Shown here in pieces: positions 41,609 through 51,597 of a DNA stretch of 64,000 nucleotides. This DNA is from Prolixibacteraceae bacterium (GTDB taxonomy: Bacteria; Bacteroidota; Bacteroidia; Bacteroidales; Prolixibacteraceae): assembly GCA_023229575.1 (NCBI GenBank), contig JALNYZ010000011.1, forward strand, positions 1-64,000, given 5' to 3'. How positions within the stretch are numbered: position 1 is the first letter of the stretch; each line of letters opens with the position of its first letter. The notes under the pieces are model-generated. The model saw only the letters and a program-made list of their open reading frames with translations, ran no database searches and was not told where the DNA came from. A program made the position numbers and the translations under genes.

Positions 41609-41950
41609 ATGGAACAATTTTCAACGCGACAGAACAAGATCGGCCGGCTTATCCAAAAAGAGCTGAGCGAATTCTTCCGGCGGGAAGCGCTCACGCTGGC
41701 CAAAGGGAAAATGGTTTCCGTTACGGCTGTACGAATCACCAAAGATATGTCTCTGGCGCGGTGCTACCTCAGCATCTTTCCTTCTGAGGGTGCAGCCGAA
41801 GTGATGGCAGATATCAAGCTGCACAAAGGACATCTTCGTGGAGAGTTGGGTCATGCCGTTCGTTTTCAACTGAGGCATGTTCCTGAACTGGAGTTCTTTT
41901 TAGATGACAGCCTGGACTACATCGAAAAGATTGATAACCTGTTGAAGTAA
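41609..41950 (+). CDS. rbfA: Ribosome-binding factor A
   Basis: 113 residues from ATG 41609. KH-like fold: RQNKIGRLIQKELSEFFRRE, VSVTAVRITKDMSLARCYLS and FQLRHVPELEFFLDDS. Assists 16S 5'-end maturation in the 30S subunit. Heads a short operon with a methyltransferase and an FtsX permease, an order found in other Bacteroidota. Confidence 0.95.
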   Translation: MEQFSTRQNKIGRLIQKELSEFFRREALTLAKGKMVSVTAVRITKDMSLARCYLSIFPSEGAAEVMADIKLHKGHLRGELGHAVRFQLRHVPELEFFLDDSLDYIEKIDNLLK

Positions 41951-41959
41951 ATCCCTCCC

Positions 41960-42781
41960 ATGCATTACGATCCGATCAAACACCAACTGGGAAACCTCTT
42001 CAACAGCTCTCCATTGTTGCGGAAGCTGTTCTATCTACTGTTGGACCTGTTGCTGCTCAGGGCGTGGCATGTGAACAAGGCGCTAAAAACCTTACAACAA
42101 AACAACACTGTTTCAGTGAAAAGCGTTCTGGATGCAGGCTCTGGATTTGGCCAGTATTGTTATGGTATTTCGCGCCTATTTCCTTCCTCTGAAATTCTGG
42201 GAGTCGATGTCAAACTGGAACAGATTGACGCCTGCAACCGCTTCTTTCAACAAATCGGGAAAGGTGACCAAGTCTCGTTTGCCGTGGCCGACCTGACCCA
42301 ATACAAAGCTCCCGGCAAATACAACCTGATCCTTTCTGTCGATGTGATGGAGCATATTCTGGAAGATGAATTGGTCTTCCGGAATTTTAGTGAATCACTG
42401 CAACCAGGTGGTATGCTACTGATTTCGACCCCTTCCGATCAGGGAGGTTCCGATACGGATCACCACGGCGAAGAGGGTGTGCGCGGTTTTATCGAGGAGC
42501 ATGTTAGGGATGGATACAACATGGAAGATATTCGCAAGAAATTGCTGACAGCCGGGTTCTCGAGGGTCGAAACCTCTTACACCTATGGCAAATACGGGTC
42601 AGTAGCCTGGAAGTTATCGATGAAAGTTCCCATTCTTATGCTGGGATTTTCAAAAATCTTTTACCTGCTGCTCCCCTTTTATTACCTGGTTGTTTTCCCT
42701 TTCTGTGCGATACTGAATTATATTGACGTAAATCAAACCAACAAGTCGGGAACCGGATTGCTGGTAAAGGCATATAAATAA
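41960..42781 (+). CDS. SAM-dependent methyltransferase with C-terminal membrane segment
   Basis: 273 residues. Class I fold with motif I VLDAGSGFGQYC, acidic ILGVDVKLEQID and motif IV region YNLILSVDVMEHI. A hydrophobic segment near residues 235-255 (FYLLLPFYYLVVFPFCAI) suggests membrane attachment. The acceptor is unknown; a lipid or quinone-like substrate is possible given the anchor. Lies between rbfA and the ABC permease with gaps of 9 and 6 bases. Confidence 0.8.
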   Translation: MHYDPIKHQLGNLFNSSPLLRKLFYLLLDLLLLRAWHVNKALKTLQQNNTVSVKSVLDAGSGFGQYCYGISRLFPSSEILGVDVKLEQIDACNRFFQQIGKGDQVSFAVADLTQYKAPGKYNLILSVDVMEHILEDELVFRNFSESLQPGGMLLISTPSDQGGSDTDHHGEEGVRGFIEEHVRDGYNMEDIRKKLLTAGFSRVETSYTYGKYGSVAWKLSMKVPILMLGFSKIFYLLLPFYYLVVFPFCAILNYIDVNQTNKSGTGLLVKAYK

Positions 42782-42787
42782 ATCCCT

Positions 42788-44017
42788 TTGAACTTCTCTT
42801 TTTACATAGCCCGACGGTATCTTTTCTCCAGAAAGAAGACCAATATGATCAACCTGATCTCGGCCATTTCGGTGACAGGACTGATCGTTGGAACCATGGG
42901 ACTGATCATTGGTCTATCCGGTTTTAACGGGTTTGATGCGTTGATCAAATCGCTCTTTTCCTCCTTTGATCCGGAACTCAGGATAACTGTCAAAGAGGGC
43001 AAAAGCTTTTCTGCGACCGGAGCGCAATTTGACGCGCTGAGCAAAATACCCGGAGTTGCATATTATTCAGAAGTCGTGGAGGACATTGCCATGTTGCGTT
43101 ACAATGACCGGATGGTGGTCGCAACCATCAAAGGCGTCAGCGAGGATTTTGTAGAATATTCGGGCATTGATTCGATGATGGTCCAGGGGGAGTTCAAATT
43201 AAAAGATGCGACCAACAATTATGCCGTTTTTGGCGAAGTCATCGCTGGCAATTTACAAGTCGGCGTACAGCAAATGGAGCCTGTCAGCGTTTTTGTACCT
43301 AAAAAGGGAAGGGAATCATCGCTGTTACCTACCGGAAATTTTAACCAGAAACTGATCTATCCCTCAGGAATTTTCTCGATTCAGCAGGAGCTCGACTCCA
43401 AATATGTTATCGTGCCGATTGCCTTTGCCCGTGAGCTCTTTGAGCAACCCGATAAAGTGAATGCCATAGAACTGAAGCTTAAAGATGGTGTCTCTGAAAA
43501 AGAGACAAGAGAATCCATCACAACACTTTTGGGAGATAGTTTCGAAATCAAGAATCGCTACCAACAGCACGATTACCTCTATAAAACCATGCTGAGTGAG
43601 AAATATGCCACCTATCTGATCCTGACCCTGATCCTGGTAATTGCCTCTTTCAATATTGTAGGATCACTCACCATGCTGATCCTCGACAAGAAGGAGGACA
43701 TCGCCATCCTGCAAAGCATGGGTGCAGACAAGCGCACCATCCGGAATATATTCCTCTTCGAAGGGTGGCTCATTTCCCTGATAGGCGCCATCCTTGGAAC
43801 CATAGCCGGACTGGCCATCTGTCAGGCACAGATCTCGTATGGCCTGGTCAAGCTCTCTGACAAGGCCTCCTCCTTTATCATCGATGCCTACCCAATGAAA
43901 ATTGTCGCCACTGATATTTTACTGATCGTGATATCGGTCTCCCTGATCGGGTTTTTGGCGGCGTGGTATCCGGTTCGATTTATCTCAGAGAAGTTGTTTG
44001 GGAACGAGATGCACTGA
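42788..44017 (+). CDS. FtsX/LolCE-family ABC permease
   Basis: 409 residues from TTG 42788 (MNFSFYIARRYLFSRKKTN is the standard family start, so the non-ATG codon is accepted). First membrane segment about 20-42, a periplasmic MacB-like domain about 45-265, three more segments to the end. ILDKKEDIAILQSMGADKRT is the FtsX coupling loop. Resembles LolE/LolC, which pass lipoproteins from the inner membrane to LolA; the ATPase is not encoded next to it. Confidence 0.9.
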   Translation: MNFSFYIARRYLFSRKKTNMINLISAISVTGLIVGTMGLIIGLSGFNGFDALIKSLFSSFDPELRITVKEGKSFSATGAQFDALSKIPGVAYYSEVVEDIAMLRYNDRMVVATIKGVSEDFVEYSGIDSMMVQGEFKLKDATNNYAVFGEVIAGNLQVGVQQMEPVSVFVPKKGRESSLLPTGNFNQKLIYPSGIFSIQQELDSKYVIVPIAFARELFEQPDKVNAIELKLKDGVSEKETRESITTLLGDSFEIKNRYQQHDYLYKTMLSEKYATYLILTLILVIASFNIVGSLTMLILDKKEDIAILQSMGADKRTIRNIFLFEGWLISLIGAILGTIAGLAICQAQISYGLVKLSDKASSFIIDAYPMKIVATDILLIVISVSLIGFLAAWYPVRFISEKLFGNEMH

Positions 44018-44155
44018 TGAAGGATAAAGGAGCCTTTGACAGGTCTCTGGGCAAGTAAAGCTAAATGGACAAAGCGGGCATTTAGGGGTAGGCAAAACTG
44101 AATAATCCATTAATTAATTTCTGCAAAGATTTGCCCTGTCACAAATTTCATACTG

Positions 44156-44186
44156 TTGGCTGGAAAGAGATATTTTCTTACTTTTC
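44156..44186 (+). promoter_or_regulatory. Promoter of the broken sugar porter, now upstream of dctA
   Basis: TTG at 44156-44158, 20 bases, TACTTTTC at 44179-44186 (one mismatch to TAnnTTTG). Transcription would begin near 44192, just before the remnant ATG. Confidence 0.5.
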
Positions 44187-44214
44187 AGCTGTTTTCCAAA
44201 CTAATTATACCCGT

Positions 44215-44337
44215 ATGAACAAACGACTTGCCCTGTGGTCCATTACCGTTGGACTGGGTGGATTTCTTTTCGGTCTGGATGTGGCCGTTATCTCGGGCGC
44301 TGAGCAAGCGATTCAAAAATTATTCACAAAACACTGA
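44215..44337 (+). pseudogene. Sugar-porter MFS transporter, N-terminal remnant
   Basis: ATG 44215 opens a 40-codon frame, MNKRLALWSITVGLGGFLFG through LDVAVISGAEQAIQKL, which is the first transmembrane helix of sugar-porter (XylE/GLUT-like) transporters. It ends at TGA 44335-44337 after FTKH, while full-length relatives have about 440-500 residues. The rest of the gene is gone, and the dicarboxylate transporter start codon follows 6 bases later. A deletion or replacement fused the promoter and first helix of one transporter to another gene. Confidence 0.75.
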
Positions 44338-44343
44338 ATATTC

Positions 44344-45588
44344 GTGACTAAAATTTACAAAGGCCTCTACTTCCAGGTGATCGTTGCTATCATTCTGGGT
44401 ATCATCCTGGGTGTTTACCAGCCTGCATTTGCCGAATCACTGAAACCATTGGGTGATGGGTTCATCAAGCTGGTTAAGATGATGATTGCACCCATCATCT
44501 TTGTCACCATCGTAACCGGGATCGCCGGAATGCAGGATACCAAAAAAGTGGGCAGGGTCGGTATCAAGGCTATCTTGTATTTCGAAGTGATCTCTACACT
44601 GGCGCTGATCATCGGCCTGATCATCGTGAACCTTTTCCAACCAGGGGCAGGTATGCATGTCGACCCCCTGACGCTGGACCAAACAGCCGTTGCCAAATTT
44701 GTAAAGCCGGTCCAAAGCCATGGAATAGTCGATTTTTTCATGAACATCATCCCAGAAAATATTATCAGCGCACTGGCCGAGGGGAATATCCTGCAGGTGC
44801 TGTTCTTCAGCGTTCTTTTCGGATTTGCGCTTTCGAAAATAGGCGAAAAAGCCGCTCCGATCCTGAAAGGGATCAAATCGCTCGAAGCCGGGCTCTTCGG
44901 TGTGATCAAAATTATCATGAAGGTGGCTCCCATCGGTGCCTTCGGGGCTATGAGCTTCACTATCGGGAAATATGGCCTCGGCTCGCTTGTTTCACTCGGT
45001 CAGTTGATGATTTCCTTTTACACCACTTGTCTCCTCTTCATATTTCTGGTACTGGGATCGGTAATGAAACTATCCGGATTCAGCCTGCTTCGTCTGCTTA
45101 GCATGATCAAAGAGGAAATTCTGATTGTGCTGGGTACATCCTCCTCCGAGGCAGCCCTGCCGGGATTGATGGAGAAAATGGAAAAAATCGGCTGTTCACG
45201 TTCCGTGGTTGGGCTGGTCATTCCGACGGGTTACTCCTTTAACCTCGACGGCACCTCCATCTACCTCACCATGGCAGCCGTCTTTTTGGCGCAAGCTACA
45301 GGTACTCCGCTCAATTTATCTCACCAAATCACCCTTTTGCTGGTCTTGCTGATCACCTCAAAGGGTGCTGCAGGTGTAACCGGGAGTGGCTTTATCACCC
45401 TGGCAGCAGTTTTGCCCATTGTTGGTACAGTTCCGGTGGCCGCTCTGGCTTTAATTTTGGGCATTGATCGCTTCATGAGCGAAGCGCGGGCCATCACCAA
45501 TTTGATTGGCAATGCCGTTGCAACGGTGGTGGTTGCAAAGTGGGAAAAAGAGATAGATACGACGGTAGCTATGGAATCAATCGGCTAG
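44344..45588 (+). CDS. Dicarboxylate/amino acid:cation symporter (DctA/GltP family)
   Basis: 414 residues from GTG 44344. [20 protein letters not shown], the serine-rich hairpin [16 protein letters not shown] and [21 protein letters not shown] are signatures of the DAACS family; the sequence is closer to DctA-type C4-dicarboxylate carriers than to glutamate carriers, by impression. Inner membrane, Na+ or H+ driven. Translation may be coupled to the short remnant frame ending 6 bases upstream. Confidence 0.92.
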   Translation: MTKIYKGLYFQVIVAIILGIILGVYQPAFAESLKPLGDGFIKLVKMMIAPIIFVTIVTGIAGMQDTKKVGRVGIKAILYFEVISTLALIIGLIIVNLFQPGAGMHVDPLTLDQTAVAKFVKPVQSHGIVDFFMNIIPENIISALAEGNILQVLFFSVLFGFALSKIGEKAAPILKGIKSLEAGLFGVIKIIMKVAPIGAFGAMSFTIGKYGLGSLVSLGQLMISFYTTCLLFIFLVLGSVMKLSGFSLLRLLSMIKEEILIVLGTSSSEAALPGLMEKMEKIGCSRSVVGLVIPTGYSFNLDGTSIYLTMAAVFLAQATGTPLNLSHQITLLLVLLITSKGAAGVTGSGFITLAAVLPIVGTVPVAALALILGIDRFMSEARAITNLIGNAVATVVVAKWEKEIDTTVAMESIG

Positions 45589-45648
45589 ATTTTAGTTTCA
45601 CGTGCAATTGGGTTATATCCAAAACAATACACCTCTTATGATGCATTT

Positions 45649-45679
45649 CTGACGGGGTGACTCTGAGTGACCCCGTCAG
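45649..45679. terminator. Hairpin between dctA-like and metG
   Basis: CTGACGGGGT (45649-45658) and ACCCCGTCAG (45670-45679) are perfect complements, loop of 11 bases with a further short ACT/AGT pairing. It sits between convergent genes and is followed by TTGTGTTTTG. Likely a two-way terminator. Confidence 0.6.
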
Positions 45680-45718
45680 TTGTGTTTTGAACCTGCTTTC
45701 AAGAATGCTTCCATCCGC

Positions 45719-45812
45719 CCTTCGACACTTCGACAGTCCCAGCACGGGGTAGCCAGGGAGCATCGGAGTCGCACTCGCCCCCTCTCCCCTTCGCCAAGTC
45801 TCCCCCCTCTTT
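45719..45812. repeat. CTTCGACA-type repeat copy 4 plus C/T-rich tract
   Basis: cccttcgacacttcgacagt and the following ccagggagcatcgg resemble the 23701 copy in diverged form; ccccctctccccttcgccaa then forms a C/T tract up to the metG stop. No gene visible in 45589-45813. Confidence 0.6.
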
Positions 45813-45813
45813 C

Positions 45814-47847
45814 TTACTTGACCTCCGCTCCGTCGTTGATTTTCTCAGATGGCTCAACAAACACGAGCTTTCCTTCCTTGCTCTCCGCCATCAGGATCAT
45901 CCCCTGGGAGTCGATGCCTTTGAGATTTTTGGGAGCAAGGTTGACCAGTATGGAGACCCGCTGACCGATGATCTGCTCCGGTTCGTAATGTTCGGCTATT
46001 CCGGATACGACAGTCCTTGTATCGATGCCTGTGTTGATGGTTAGCTTCATCAGTTTCTTTGTTTTGGCCACTTTTTCCGCCGCAACAATGGTGCCTGTAC
46101 GGATATCCATCCTGGCGAAATCATCGTATTCGATGTGTGGTTTAGCGGGGGCAACAGTTGCCTGTTCCAGCTCGTTCGATTTCTTCGTGGCCAGCAGTTT
46201 ATCAACCTGACGCTGGATGGCATCATCCTCAATCTTCTCGAAAAGAAGTTCGGGGGTGTTTACTCGGTGTCCGGCCTTGAGCAAATCCCTTCTTCCCAGT
46301 TCGCTCCAGTGTAATTTTCCCAGATTCAGGAAGGAGCGAAGCTTGTTCATGGTGAAGGGCAGGAACGGCTCGAAGGCAATGGTGAGGTTGGCCGTGATCT
46401 GCAGACAGATGTGCATCACGGTCTTCACACGCTCCGGATTGGTTTTGATCACAATCCAGGGCTCCATGTCGGCCAGGTATTTGTTGCCCAGACGTGCCAT
46501 TTCCATGGTCAGTCTTAAAGCTTCGCGAAAATGGAAAGTGTCGAGCGCCTTTTCGATATCCGATTTCAACTGAACGAGGGTAGCCAGGGCCTCCTCATCC
46601 CGGAGTTCAAGCTTCCCGGCTACGGGAACGACACCTTCGTAATATTTGTTGGTGAGCACCAGCACCCTGTTGACAAAATTGCCGAGGATGGCCACCAACT
46701 CGCTGTTGTTGCGTGCCTGAAAATCCTTCCAGGTAAAGTCGTTGTCCTTCGTTTCAGGCGCATTGGCCGTGAGGGTATATTTCAGCACATCCTCCTTACC
46801 GGGAAACTCTTCGAGATACTCGTGCAACCAGACTGCCCAATTGCGCGAAGTGGAAATCTTATCCCCTTCGAGATTGAGGAACTCGTTGGCCGGCACATTG
46901 TCCGGTAAGTTGTAAGTACCTTCGGCTTTAAGAATTGAAGGGAAGATGATGCAGTGAAAGACGATGTTGTCTTTGCCAATAAAGTGGAGAAGCCTGGTTT
47001 CAGGATCTTTCCAATATTTTTTCCAGTCGGGTGTGAGTTCTTTCGTGGCCGAGATGTAGCCGATCGGGGCATCGAACCAGACGTAAAGCACCTTCCCTTC
47101 GGCTCCTTTGACAGGAACGGGAACGCCCCAGTCCAAATCCCTCGTAACCGCGCGTGGGTTGAGCCCGCCATCGATCCACGATTTACATTGACCGTACACA
47201 TTGGGTTTCCACTCTTTGTGGCCTTCGAGGATCCACTCTTTTAGCCAGGGTTCGTACTTGTCGAGGGGCAGGTACCAGTGTTTCGTCTCCTTCATCACGG
47301 GAACGTTGCCGCGGAGAACCGATTTGGGATTGATCAAATCCGTCGCGTTGAGTGAGGTGCCGCAGCTTTCGCACTGGTCGCCGTAAGCCTTTTCGAAGCC
47401 GCATTTCGGACAGGTTCCGGTAACGTATCGGTCGGCCAGGAATTGACCGGCCTCTTCGTCAAAAAACTGGCCGGAAGTCTGCTCGACAAATTCCCCCTTG
47501 TCGTAAAGGGTTTTGAATATTTCGGAGGCAGTTTCGTGATGGATCTTCGAACTTGTGCGGGAGTAAACATCGAACGAGATACCGAATTTTTCGAACGAAT
47601 CCTTGATCATTCCGTGGTATTTGTCGACGATTGCCTGCGGGGTGGTTCCCTCCTTTTTGGCCTTAAGGGTGATGGGAACACCATGTTCGTCGGATCCGCC
47701 GATGAAGAGGACCTCCTCCCCTTTCAGGCGGAGGTAACGGGCAAAAATATCGGCAGGTACATAGACGCCCGCCAGGTGACCGATGTGTACCGGACCATTG
47801 GCATAAGGCAAGGCGGAGGTGATCAGTGTTCTCTTGAAATTGCTCAT
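45814..47847 (-). CDS. metG: Methionyl-tRNA synthetase with C-terminal tRNA-binding domain
   Basis: 677 residues. HIGH motif in [14 protein letters not shown], zinc knuckle [18 protein letters not shown], and the KMSKS equivalent [10 protein letters not shown]. The C-terminal 100 residues ([20 protein letters not shown] to the end) are an EMAP II/OB tRNA-binding module that dimerises MetRS. Charges initiator and elongator tRNAMet. Monocistronic. Confidence 0.97.
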   Translation of the reverse strand: MSNFKRTLITSALPYANGPVHIGHLAGVYVPADIFARYLRLKGEEVLFIGGSDEHGVPITLKAKKEGTTPQAIVDKYHGMIKDSFEKFGISFDVYSRTSSKIHHETASEIFKTLYDKGEFVEQTSGQFFDEEAGQFLADRYVTGTCPKCGFEKAYGDQCESCGTSLNATDLINPKSVLRGNVPVMKETKHWYLPLDKYEPWLKEWILEGHKEWKPNVYGQCKSWIDGGLNPRAVTRDLDWGVPVPVKGAEGKVLYVWFDAPIGYISATKELTPDWKKYWKDPETRLLHFIGKDNIVFHCIIFPSILKAEGTYNLPDNVPANEFLNLEGDKISTSRNWAVWLHEYLEEFPGKEDVLKYTLTANAPETKDNDFTWKDFQARNNSELVAILGNFVNRVLVLTNKYYEGVVPVAGKLELRDEEALATLVQLKSDIEKALDTFHFREALRLTMEMARLGNKYLADMEPWIVIKTNPERVKTVMHICLQITANLTIAFEPFLPFTMNKLRSFLNLGKLHWSELGRRDLLKAGHRVNTPELLFEKIEDDAIQRQVDKLLATKKSNELEQATVAPAKPHIEYDDFARMDIRTGTIVAAEKVAKTKKLMKLTINTGIDTRTVVSGIAEHYEPEQIIGQRVSILVNLAPKNLKGIDSQGMILMAESKEGKLVFVEPSEKINDGAEVK

Positions 47848-47936
47848 TCGATGAATTTCTTTTTTCTACAATTCAAATAAACCGCAAAGATAAGAAATCG
47901 GGTTCATTTAATGAAAAGATTCAATGGCACGTCATG

Positions 47937-48064
47937 AATAGCCTCCAGCTTCAGCTGGAGGTCAATGGGTGCAAATGATGCAGGGCTTTAGCCCAATATA
48001 ATTTGGCTAAAGCCCTGTACGATCCAGAATCTATCCATTCCTCCAGCTGAAGCTGGAGGCTATT
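47937..48064. repeat. Nested perfect palindromic element
   Basis: Outer arms 47937-47961 and 48040-48064 are exact 25-bp reverse complements; each arm is itself a hairpin (CCTCCAGCT tc AGCTGGAGG). Inside, CAGGGCTTTAGCCCAA (47981-47996) pairs with TTGGCTAAAGCCCTG (48003-48017) with one bulge. Multi-hairpin intergenic element of the kind scattered in Bacteroidota genomes. Confidence 0.9.
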
Positions 48065-48082
48065 GATATCATTTCCAAAAAA

Positions 48083-48442
48083 TTAAAAGGTCAAAACCTT
48101 GTCGCAGTCAATCACCCAATCGGCCAAAAAGCTCATGGTAGATTTGTTGGCCCCTTCGAAATAGGGATGGTTTTTGTAGATGCCGCATCGTGCCATGCAG
48201 GTGCCACACACCTCTACGGGCACTCCTTTTGCAATCAATTCGCGCAGCATTTCCGATAAATCCTGGTCATAGCCTTCAGGCTTCTTGCATGCATCCCTGG
48301 CCAAATCGACGGCATCGTTCATCAGGAAAATACCTAACTCGACACCTTTTTTTCTCAATGTTTCGGCCAAACGGAGCCCGTTCCAGGTAACATCGGTTTG
48401 GTCGTAAGGCTCACGGTTAAAGATCATTACAATTTTTTGCAT
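48083..48442 (-). CDS. DsrE-family sulfur-relay protein
   Basis: 119 residues. DsrE/F fold: KIVMIFNREPYDQTDVTWNG at the start, LGIFLMNDAVDLARD, and GVPVEVCGTCMARCGI with three Cys in the region where DsrE/TusD carry persulfide. Last gene of the minus-strand sulfide cluster; likely passes persulfide sulfur between the desulfurase and other carriers. Exact partner unknown. Confidence 0.85.
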   Translation of the reverse strand: MQKIVMIFNREPYDQTDVTWNGLRLAETLRKKGVELGIFLMNDAVDLARDACKKPEGYDQDLSEMLRELIAKGVPVEVCGTCMARCGIYKNHPYFEGANKSTMSFLADWVIDCDKVLTF

Positions 48443-48483
48443 GTTTTTGAGTTTTAAATTAAATTTTATTTCTACCAGCTATT

Positions 48484-49626
48484 TTATAATGAGAGTTCTT
48501 TAATAGCTTTGACAAGCACTTCGATGGCAAAATCGATTTCTTCCTCCGTCGTCCTTTTCCCGGTTGAAATACGGACTGTTGAAGCAGCAACCCTGAAATC
48601 AAGATCCATCGCCTGAAGGACGGAAGAAATAGTTGTTTCTCCTGAATGACAGGCAGAACCGGTAGAAATTAAAACATCGCTGCTGATGAAAGAGGCCAAT
48701 GCGTGCGCACTGATGTTGTCAAAAGCCAAACTCAGTGTATTAGGCAGGCAATTTGCCAGATTACCAGTTATGTGAACTTTATTGCCAAGATGGGATACCA
48801 AACCATCAAGCAGTCTATCGCGAGAAAGCTGCATATTGTGCTGATTCTGCTTGAAATCGCGCAGCGCTACTTCACAGGCTTTCCCAAGTCCGATGGTGTG
48901 CATGACATTCTCTGTTCCGGGGCGGATCCCTTTTTCCTGTCCGGCGCCGTGCATCAGATTCTCGATCTGCGTGCCCTTCCGGATATACAAAGCGCCAATA
49001 CCTTTGGGCGCATACAATTTATGCCCGGCAATTGTCAGCAGGTCTACCCCCAGTTTATTGACATCCGTTTCTATTTTCCCTACCGACTGAGATGCATCGG
49101 TATGAAAAGCAATATTTTTGTGCCTGGCAATTGCACCGATTTCACGAATGGGCTGTATTGTCCCAACTTCGTTGTTGGCGTGCATGATCGTAATCAGCGC
49201 CGTATCCTGACGTATAGCCTCTTTTACCTTTTCAGGATCAACCCTTCCATTTTGATCAACCGGAATATAAGTGATCTCGAACCCTTTTGAACCCAGATAT
49301 TTGCAAACCTCAGTTACTGCAGGATGTTCGATAGCCGAGGTAATAATGTGCCGGCCTTTATCGCTGTTTGCCCAGGCAATTCCTTTAATGGCCAGGTTGT
49401 TTGATTCAGTAGCACAACTGGTGAAGACTATTTCTTCCGGATTGCAGTTGATCATTTCTGCAACCTGGCTCCTGGCTTTTTCTACGGCTTCTTTATTACT
49501 TCTTCCGATTGAGTAGGAGCTGGAAGGATTTCCATATAGAGAGTCAATAAATGGAATCATTTCTTTTGCAACCTCATGGTCAACCGGGGTCGTGGCGTTA
49601 TAGTCGAGATAAATTGGTTTTTCCAT
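48484..49626 (-). CDS. Cysteine desulfurase (NifS/IscS family)
   Basis: 380 residues from ATG 49626 (MEKPIYLDYNATTP is the family start; an ATG 18 bases upstream also exists). PLP Lys in IAGHKLYAPKG, catalytic Cys in STGSACHSGE, HTDASQSVGK. Releases sulfur from Cys as an enzyme persulfide. The short loop around the Cys suits group I (NifS/IscS). No iscU follows, so within this cluster it probably supplies or receives persulfide rather than building Fe-S clusters. Confidence 0.93.
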   Translation of the reverse strand: MEKPIYLDYNATTPVDHEVAKEMIPFIDSLYGNPSSSYSIGRSNKEAVEKARSQVAEMINCNPEEIVFTSCATESNNLAIKGIAWANSDKGRHIITSAIEHPAVTEVCKYLGSKGFEITYIPVDQNGRVDPEKVKEAIRQDTALITIMHANNEVGTIQPIREIGAIARHKNIAFHTDASQSVGKIETDVNKLGVDLLTIAGHKLYAPKGIGALYIRKGTQIENLMHGAGQEKGIRPGTENVMHTIGLGKACEVALRDFKQNQHNMQLSRDRLLDGLVSHLGNKVHITGNLANCLPNTLSLAFDNISAHALASFISSDVLISTGSACHSGETTISSVLQAMDLDFRVAASTVRISTGKRTTEEEIDFAIEVLVKAIKELSL

Positions 49627-49657
49627 ATTTTGAACCATTTTCATATTAGTATTTGTA

Positions 49658-50893
49658 TTAGAGTTTAACAGGAACGCCTATTAACGTTCCACCTGCCAGA
49701 AGCAGATCTTTGTAGAATACTTTTTTAAAGCCAACCGGACTTAACCACCACTTTTCAAAAAGCACTTTCCCAATGTGCCATTTCCTGGCTACCTTTTTTA
49801 AATAAACTTGTGGATGTGGTTCTCCGAAAAAATCGCCATAAGCAAATCCTGCTAAATCCTCTCCTGCTTCAAGCATACAATAACCGTCGGCACAAAATTT
49901 TTCATCAGCTTTTTCACCTTTGATTTTATTAGTAATATTTTTTGCCACAACATCAGCCTGCAAATGGGCAAAAACTCCGGCTTTGGGAAGCATCATTGGT
50001 TTATCGGGAATCCATCTGCCGGGCAAAGGTATGGATGTAATATCCCCGATTGCAAAAACGTTTTCATACTTTGTTTGAAGGGACGCAGGATTTACATCTA
50101 TCCATCCGTTTGCATTTGCCAAATCTGATTTACCAATTGCCACAGGTGCTTGATGAGGTGGAATAACGATGAGTAAATCATATTCATAAGTATCTTTCCC
50201 ATTGAAAAACAGCTGTTTTGATTTTGTGTCAACTGAATTAAGCTGCATAGACGGATGGAACAGAATTCCTTTCTTGTCGAGTATGTTTTTAACTGCATTC
50301 CCAAGTTCAGGTCCGGCAACGGGCAAAGGTTGGGGCTCAGGGGTAAAAAGGCTAATTTCAACTTTCTTCCTGAGTCCTTTTGCCGTAAAAAAATCTTCAA
50401 TTAGCATTGCTCCTTCGTGCGGTGCACCGGGGCATTTGTAGGGCATTGATGAAATTACTACTGCAACTTTACCGCTCGAAAAGTTTTTCAGTTCTTCATG
50501 TAATTTTGCCGCTCCTTCCAATGTATAAAAGGTATGAATGCTATCGTCCAAACCCGGAATTTTTTCAGGGGCCAAATCAGCGCCAAGCGCTACTACGAGG
50601 AAATCATAATGGTATTCTTTCTCACACGCTTTTACTTTCTGTTCAGCCGGAACAATTTCATTAACAGTGGCATTTACTACTTCAATATTCTTCTTCAGGA
50701 GCGATTTGAGAGTGACACTTATTTGTTTTTTATTACGGTCGCCGTTCATCAGCCATAAATATGACGGTGCGAACGTATGTTCTTTATTCTTTTCGATCAG
50801 GATAATTTTGTGCTCCACGCTTAAGTGGCTGCTAAGTTCATTAGCGGTTACAATTCCACCAACACCGCCTCCAAGAATTATAATTGTTTTCAT
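49658..50893 (-). CDS. Sulfide:quinone oxidoreductase-like flavoprotein
   Basis: 411 residues. Two Rossmann dinucleotide folds: IIILGGGVGGIVTANEL at the N-terminus and FAIGDITSIPLPGR near residue 290. Cysteines in YKCPGAPHEGA and FCADGYCMLEAGED occupy the usual SQR redox positions. C-terminal membrane-binding amphipathic part (LFEKWWLSPVGFKKVFYK). Oxidises sulfide to sulfane sulfur with electrons to menaquinone. The link with desulfurase, DsrE and rhodanese genes supports this over NDH-2. Confidence 0.86.
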   Translation of the reverse strand: MKTIIILGGGVGGIVTANELSSHLSVEHKIILIEKNKEHTFAPSYLWLMNGDRNKKQISVTLKSLLKKNIEVVNATVNEIVPAEQKVKACEKEYHYDFLVVALGADLAPEKIPGLDDSIHTFYTLEGAAKLHEELKNFSSGKVAVVISSMPYKCPGAPHEGAMLIEDFFTAKGLRKKVEISLFTPEPQPLPVAGPELGNAVKNILDKKGILFHPSMQLNSVDTKSKQLFFNGKDTYEYDLLIVIPPHQAPVAIGKSDLANANGWIDVNPASLQTKYENVFAIGDITSIPLPGRWIPDKPMMLPKAGVFAHLQADVVAKNITNKIKGEKADEKFCADGYCMLEAGEDLAGFAYGDFFGEPHPQVYLKKVARKWHIGKVLFEKWWLSPVGFKKVFYKDLLLAGGTLIGVPVKL

Positions 50894-50912
50894 TTTAGCT
50901 GATTTTGAGTAC

Positions 50913-51572
50913 TTAGTTATTTGTTTCTAATTGTTTGATTTTCCACTCCGGATAACCTTCATCCAGTCTGCGGACTTGGTAGCCATGTTCCTTCAGAAAT
51001 TTTACAGCTTCGTCGGCCAATACGCAAAACGGTCCCCTGCAATAAGCGATAATCTCTTTGTCTATAGCGATGTTTTTTAAATTGGACATGAGCTCATTCA
51101 TGGGGATTGATATGGCTCCTGTAATGTGTCCAAATTCGTATTCAGCCGATGGGCGAACATCCAGTAATAACACATTATCGGCATTAACCATTTGTTCCAG
51201 TTCAATCAGACTAACAGCATGCTGAGCACTGTTATCTTGCCTTTGGCGGCTCATAATCTTTTCCAACTCAGCGATTTCCTGCGATGCATATCGGATAACA
51301 TGCTGATAGACTGACAAAAAATCATCGTTGATCAAAGAGTAAAACACATATTGCTTTTCTTTTCTATACTTTACAATATTGTTATTCTTCAATACCTGAA
51401 GGTGCTGAGAGGCATTGGCAAAAGTCAGGTTGGTGGTTTGTACGATGCCTTCAACGCTTTTTTCTCCCTGAGAAAGCATTTCTATGATTTCCAATCGGGA
51501 TGGATTCGAGACGGCTTTGAGCATCTTGGCTAGCCCATCATACATGGCATCTTTAAATTCGCGACCTTTCAT
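50913..51572 (-). CDS. ArsR-type repressor fused to rhodanese domain
   Basis: 219 residues. Winged helix at about 10-95 (MLKAVSNPSRLEIIEMLSQ, TFANASQHLQVLKNNNIVKY) followed by a rhodanese domain (about 120-212) with active-site loop AYCRGPFCVLADEA. The helix-turn-helix half contains no Cys, so sensing of sulfide or polysulfide, if any, would have to use the rhodanese Cys. First gene of the SQR transcript, 19 bases before SQR; a palindromic operator candidate lies 41-76 bases upstream. Confidence 0.9.
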   Translation of the reverse strand: MKGREFKDAMYDGLAKMLKAVSNPSRLEIIEMLSQGEKSVEGIVQTTNLTFANASQHLQVLKNNNIVKYRKEKQYVFYSLINDDFLSVYQHVIRYASQEIAELEKIMSRQRQDNSAQHAVSLIELEQMVNADNVLLLDVRPSAEYEFGHITGAISIPMNELMSNLKNIAIDKEIIAYCRGPFCVLADEAVKFLKEHGYQVRRLDEGYPEWKIKQLETNN

Positions 51573-51597
51573 CTCTGTATTGCTTTAAATGATCCAG

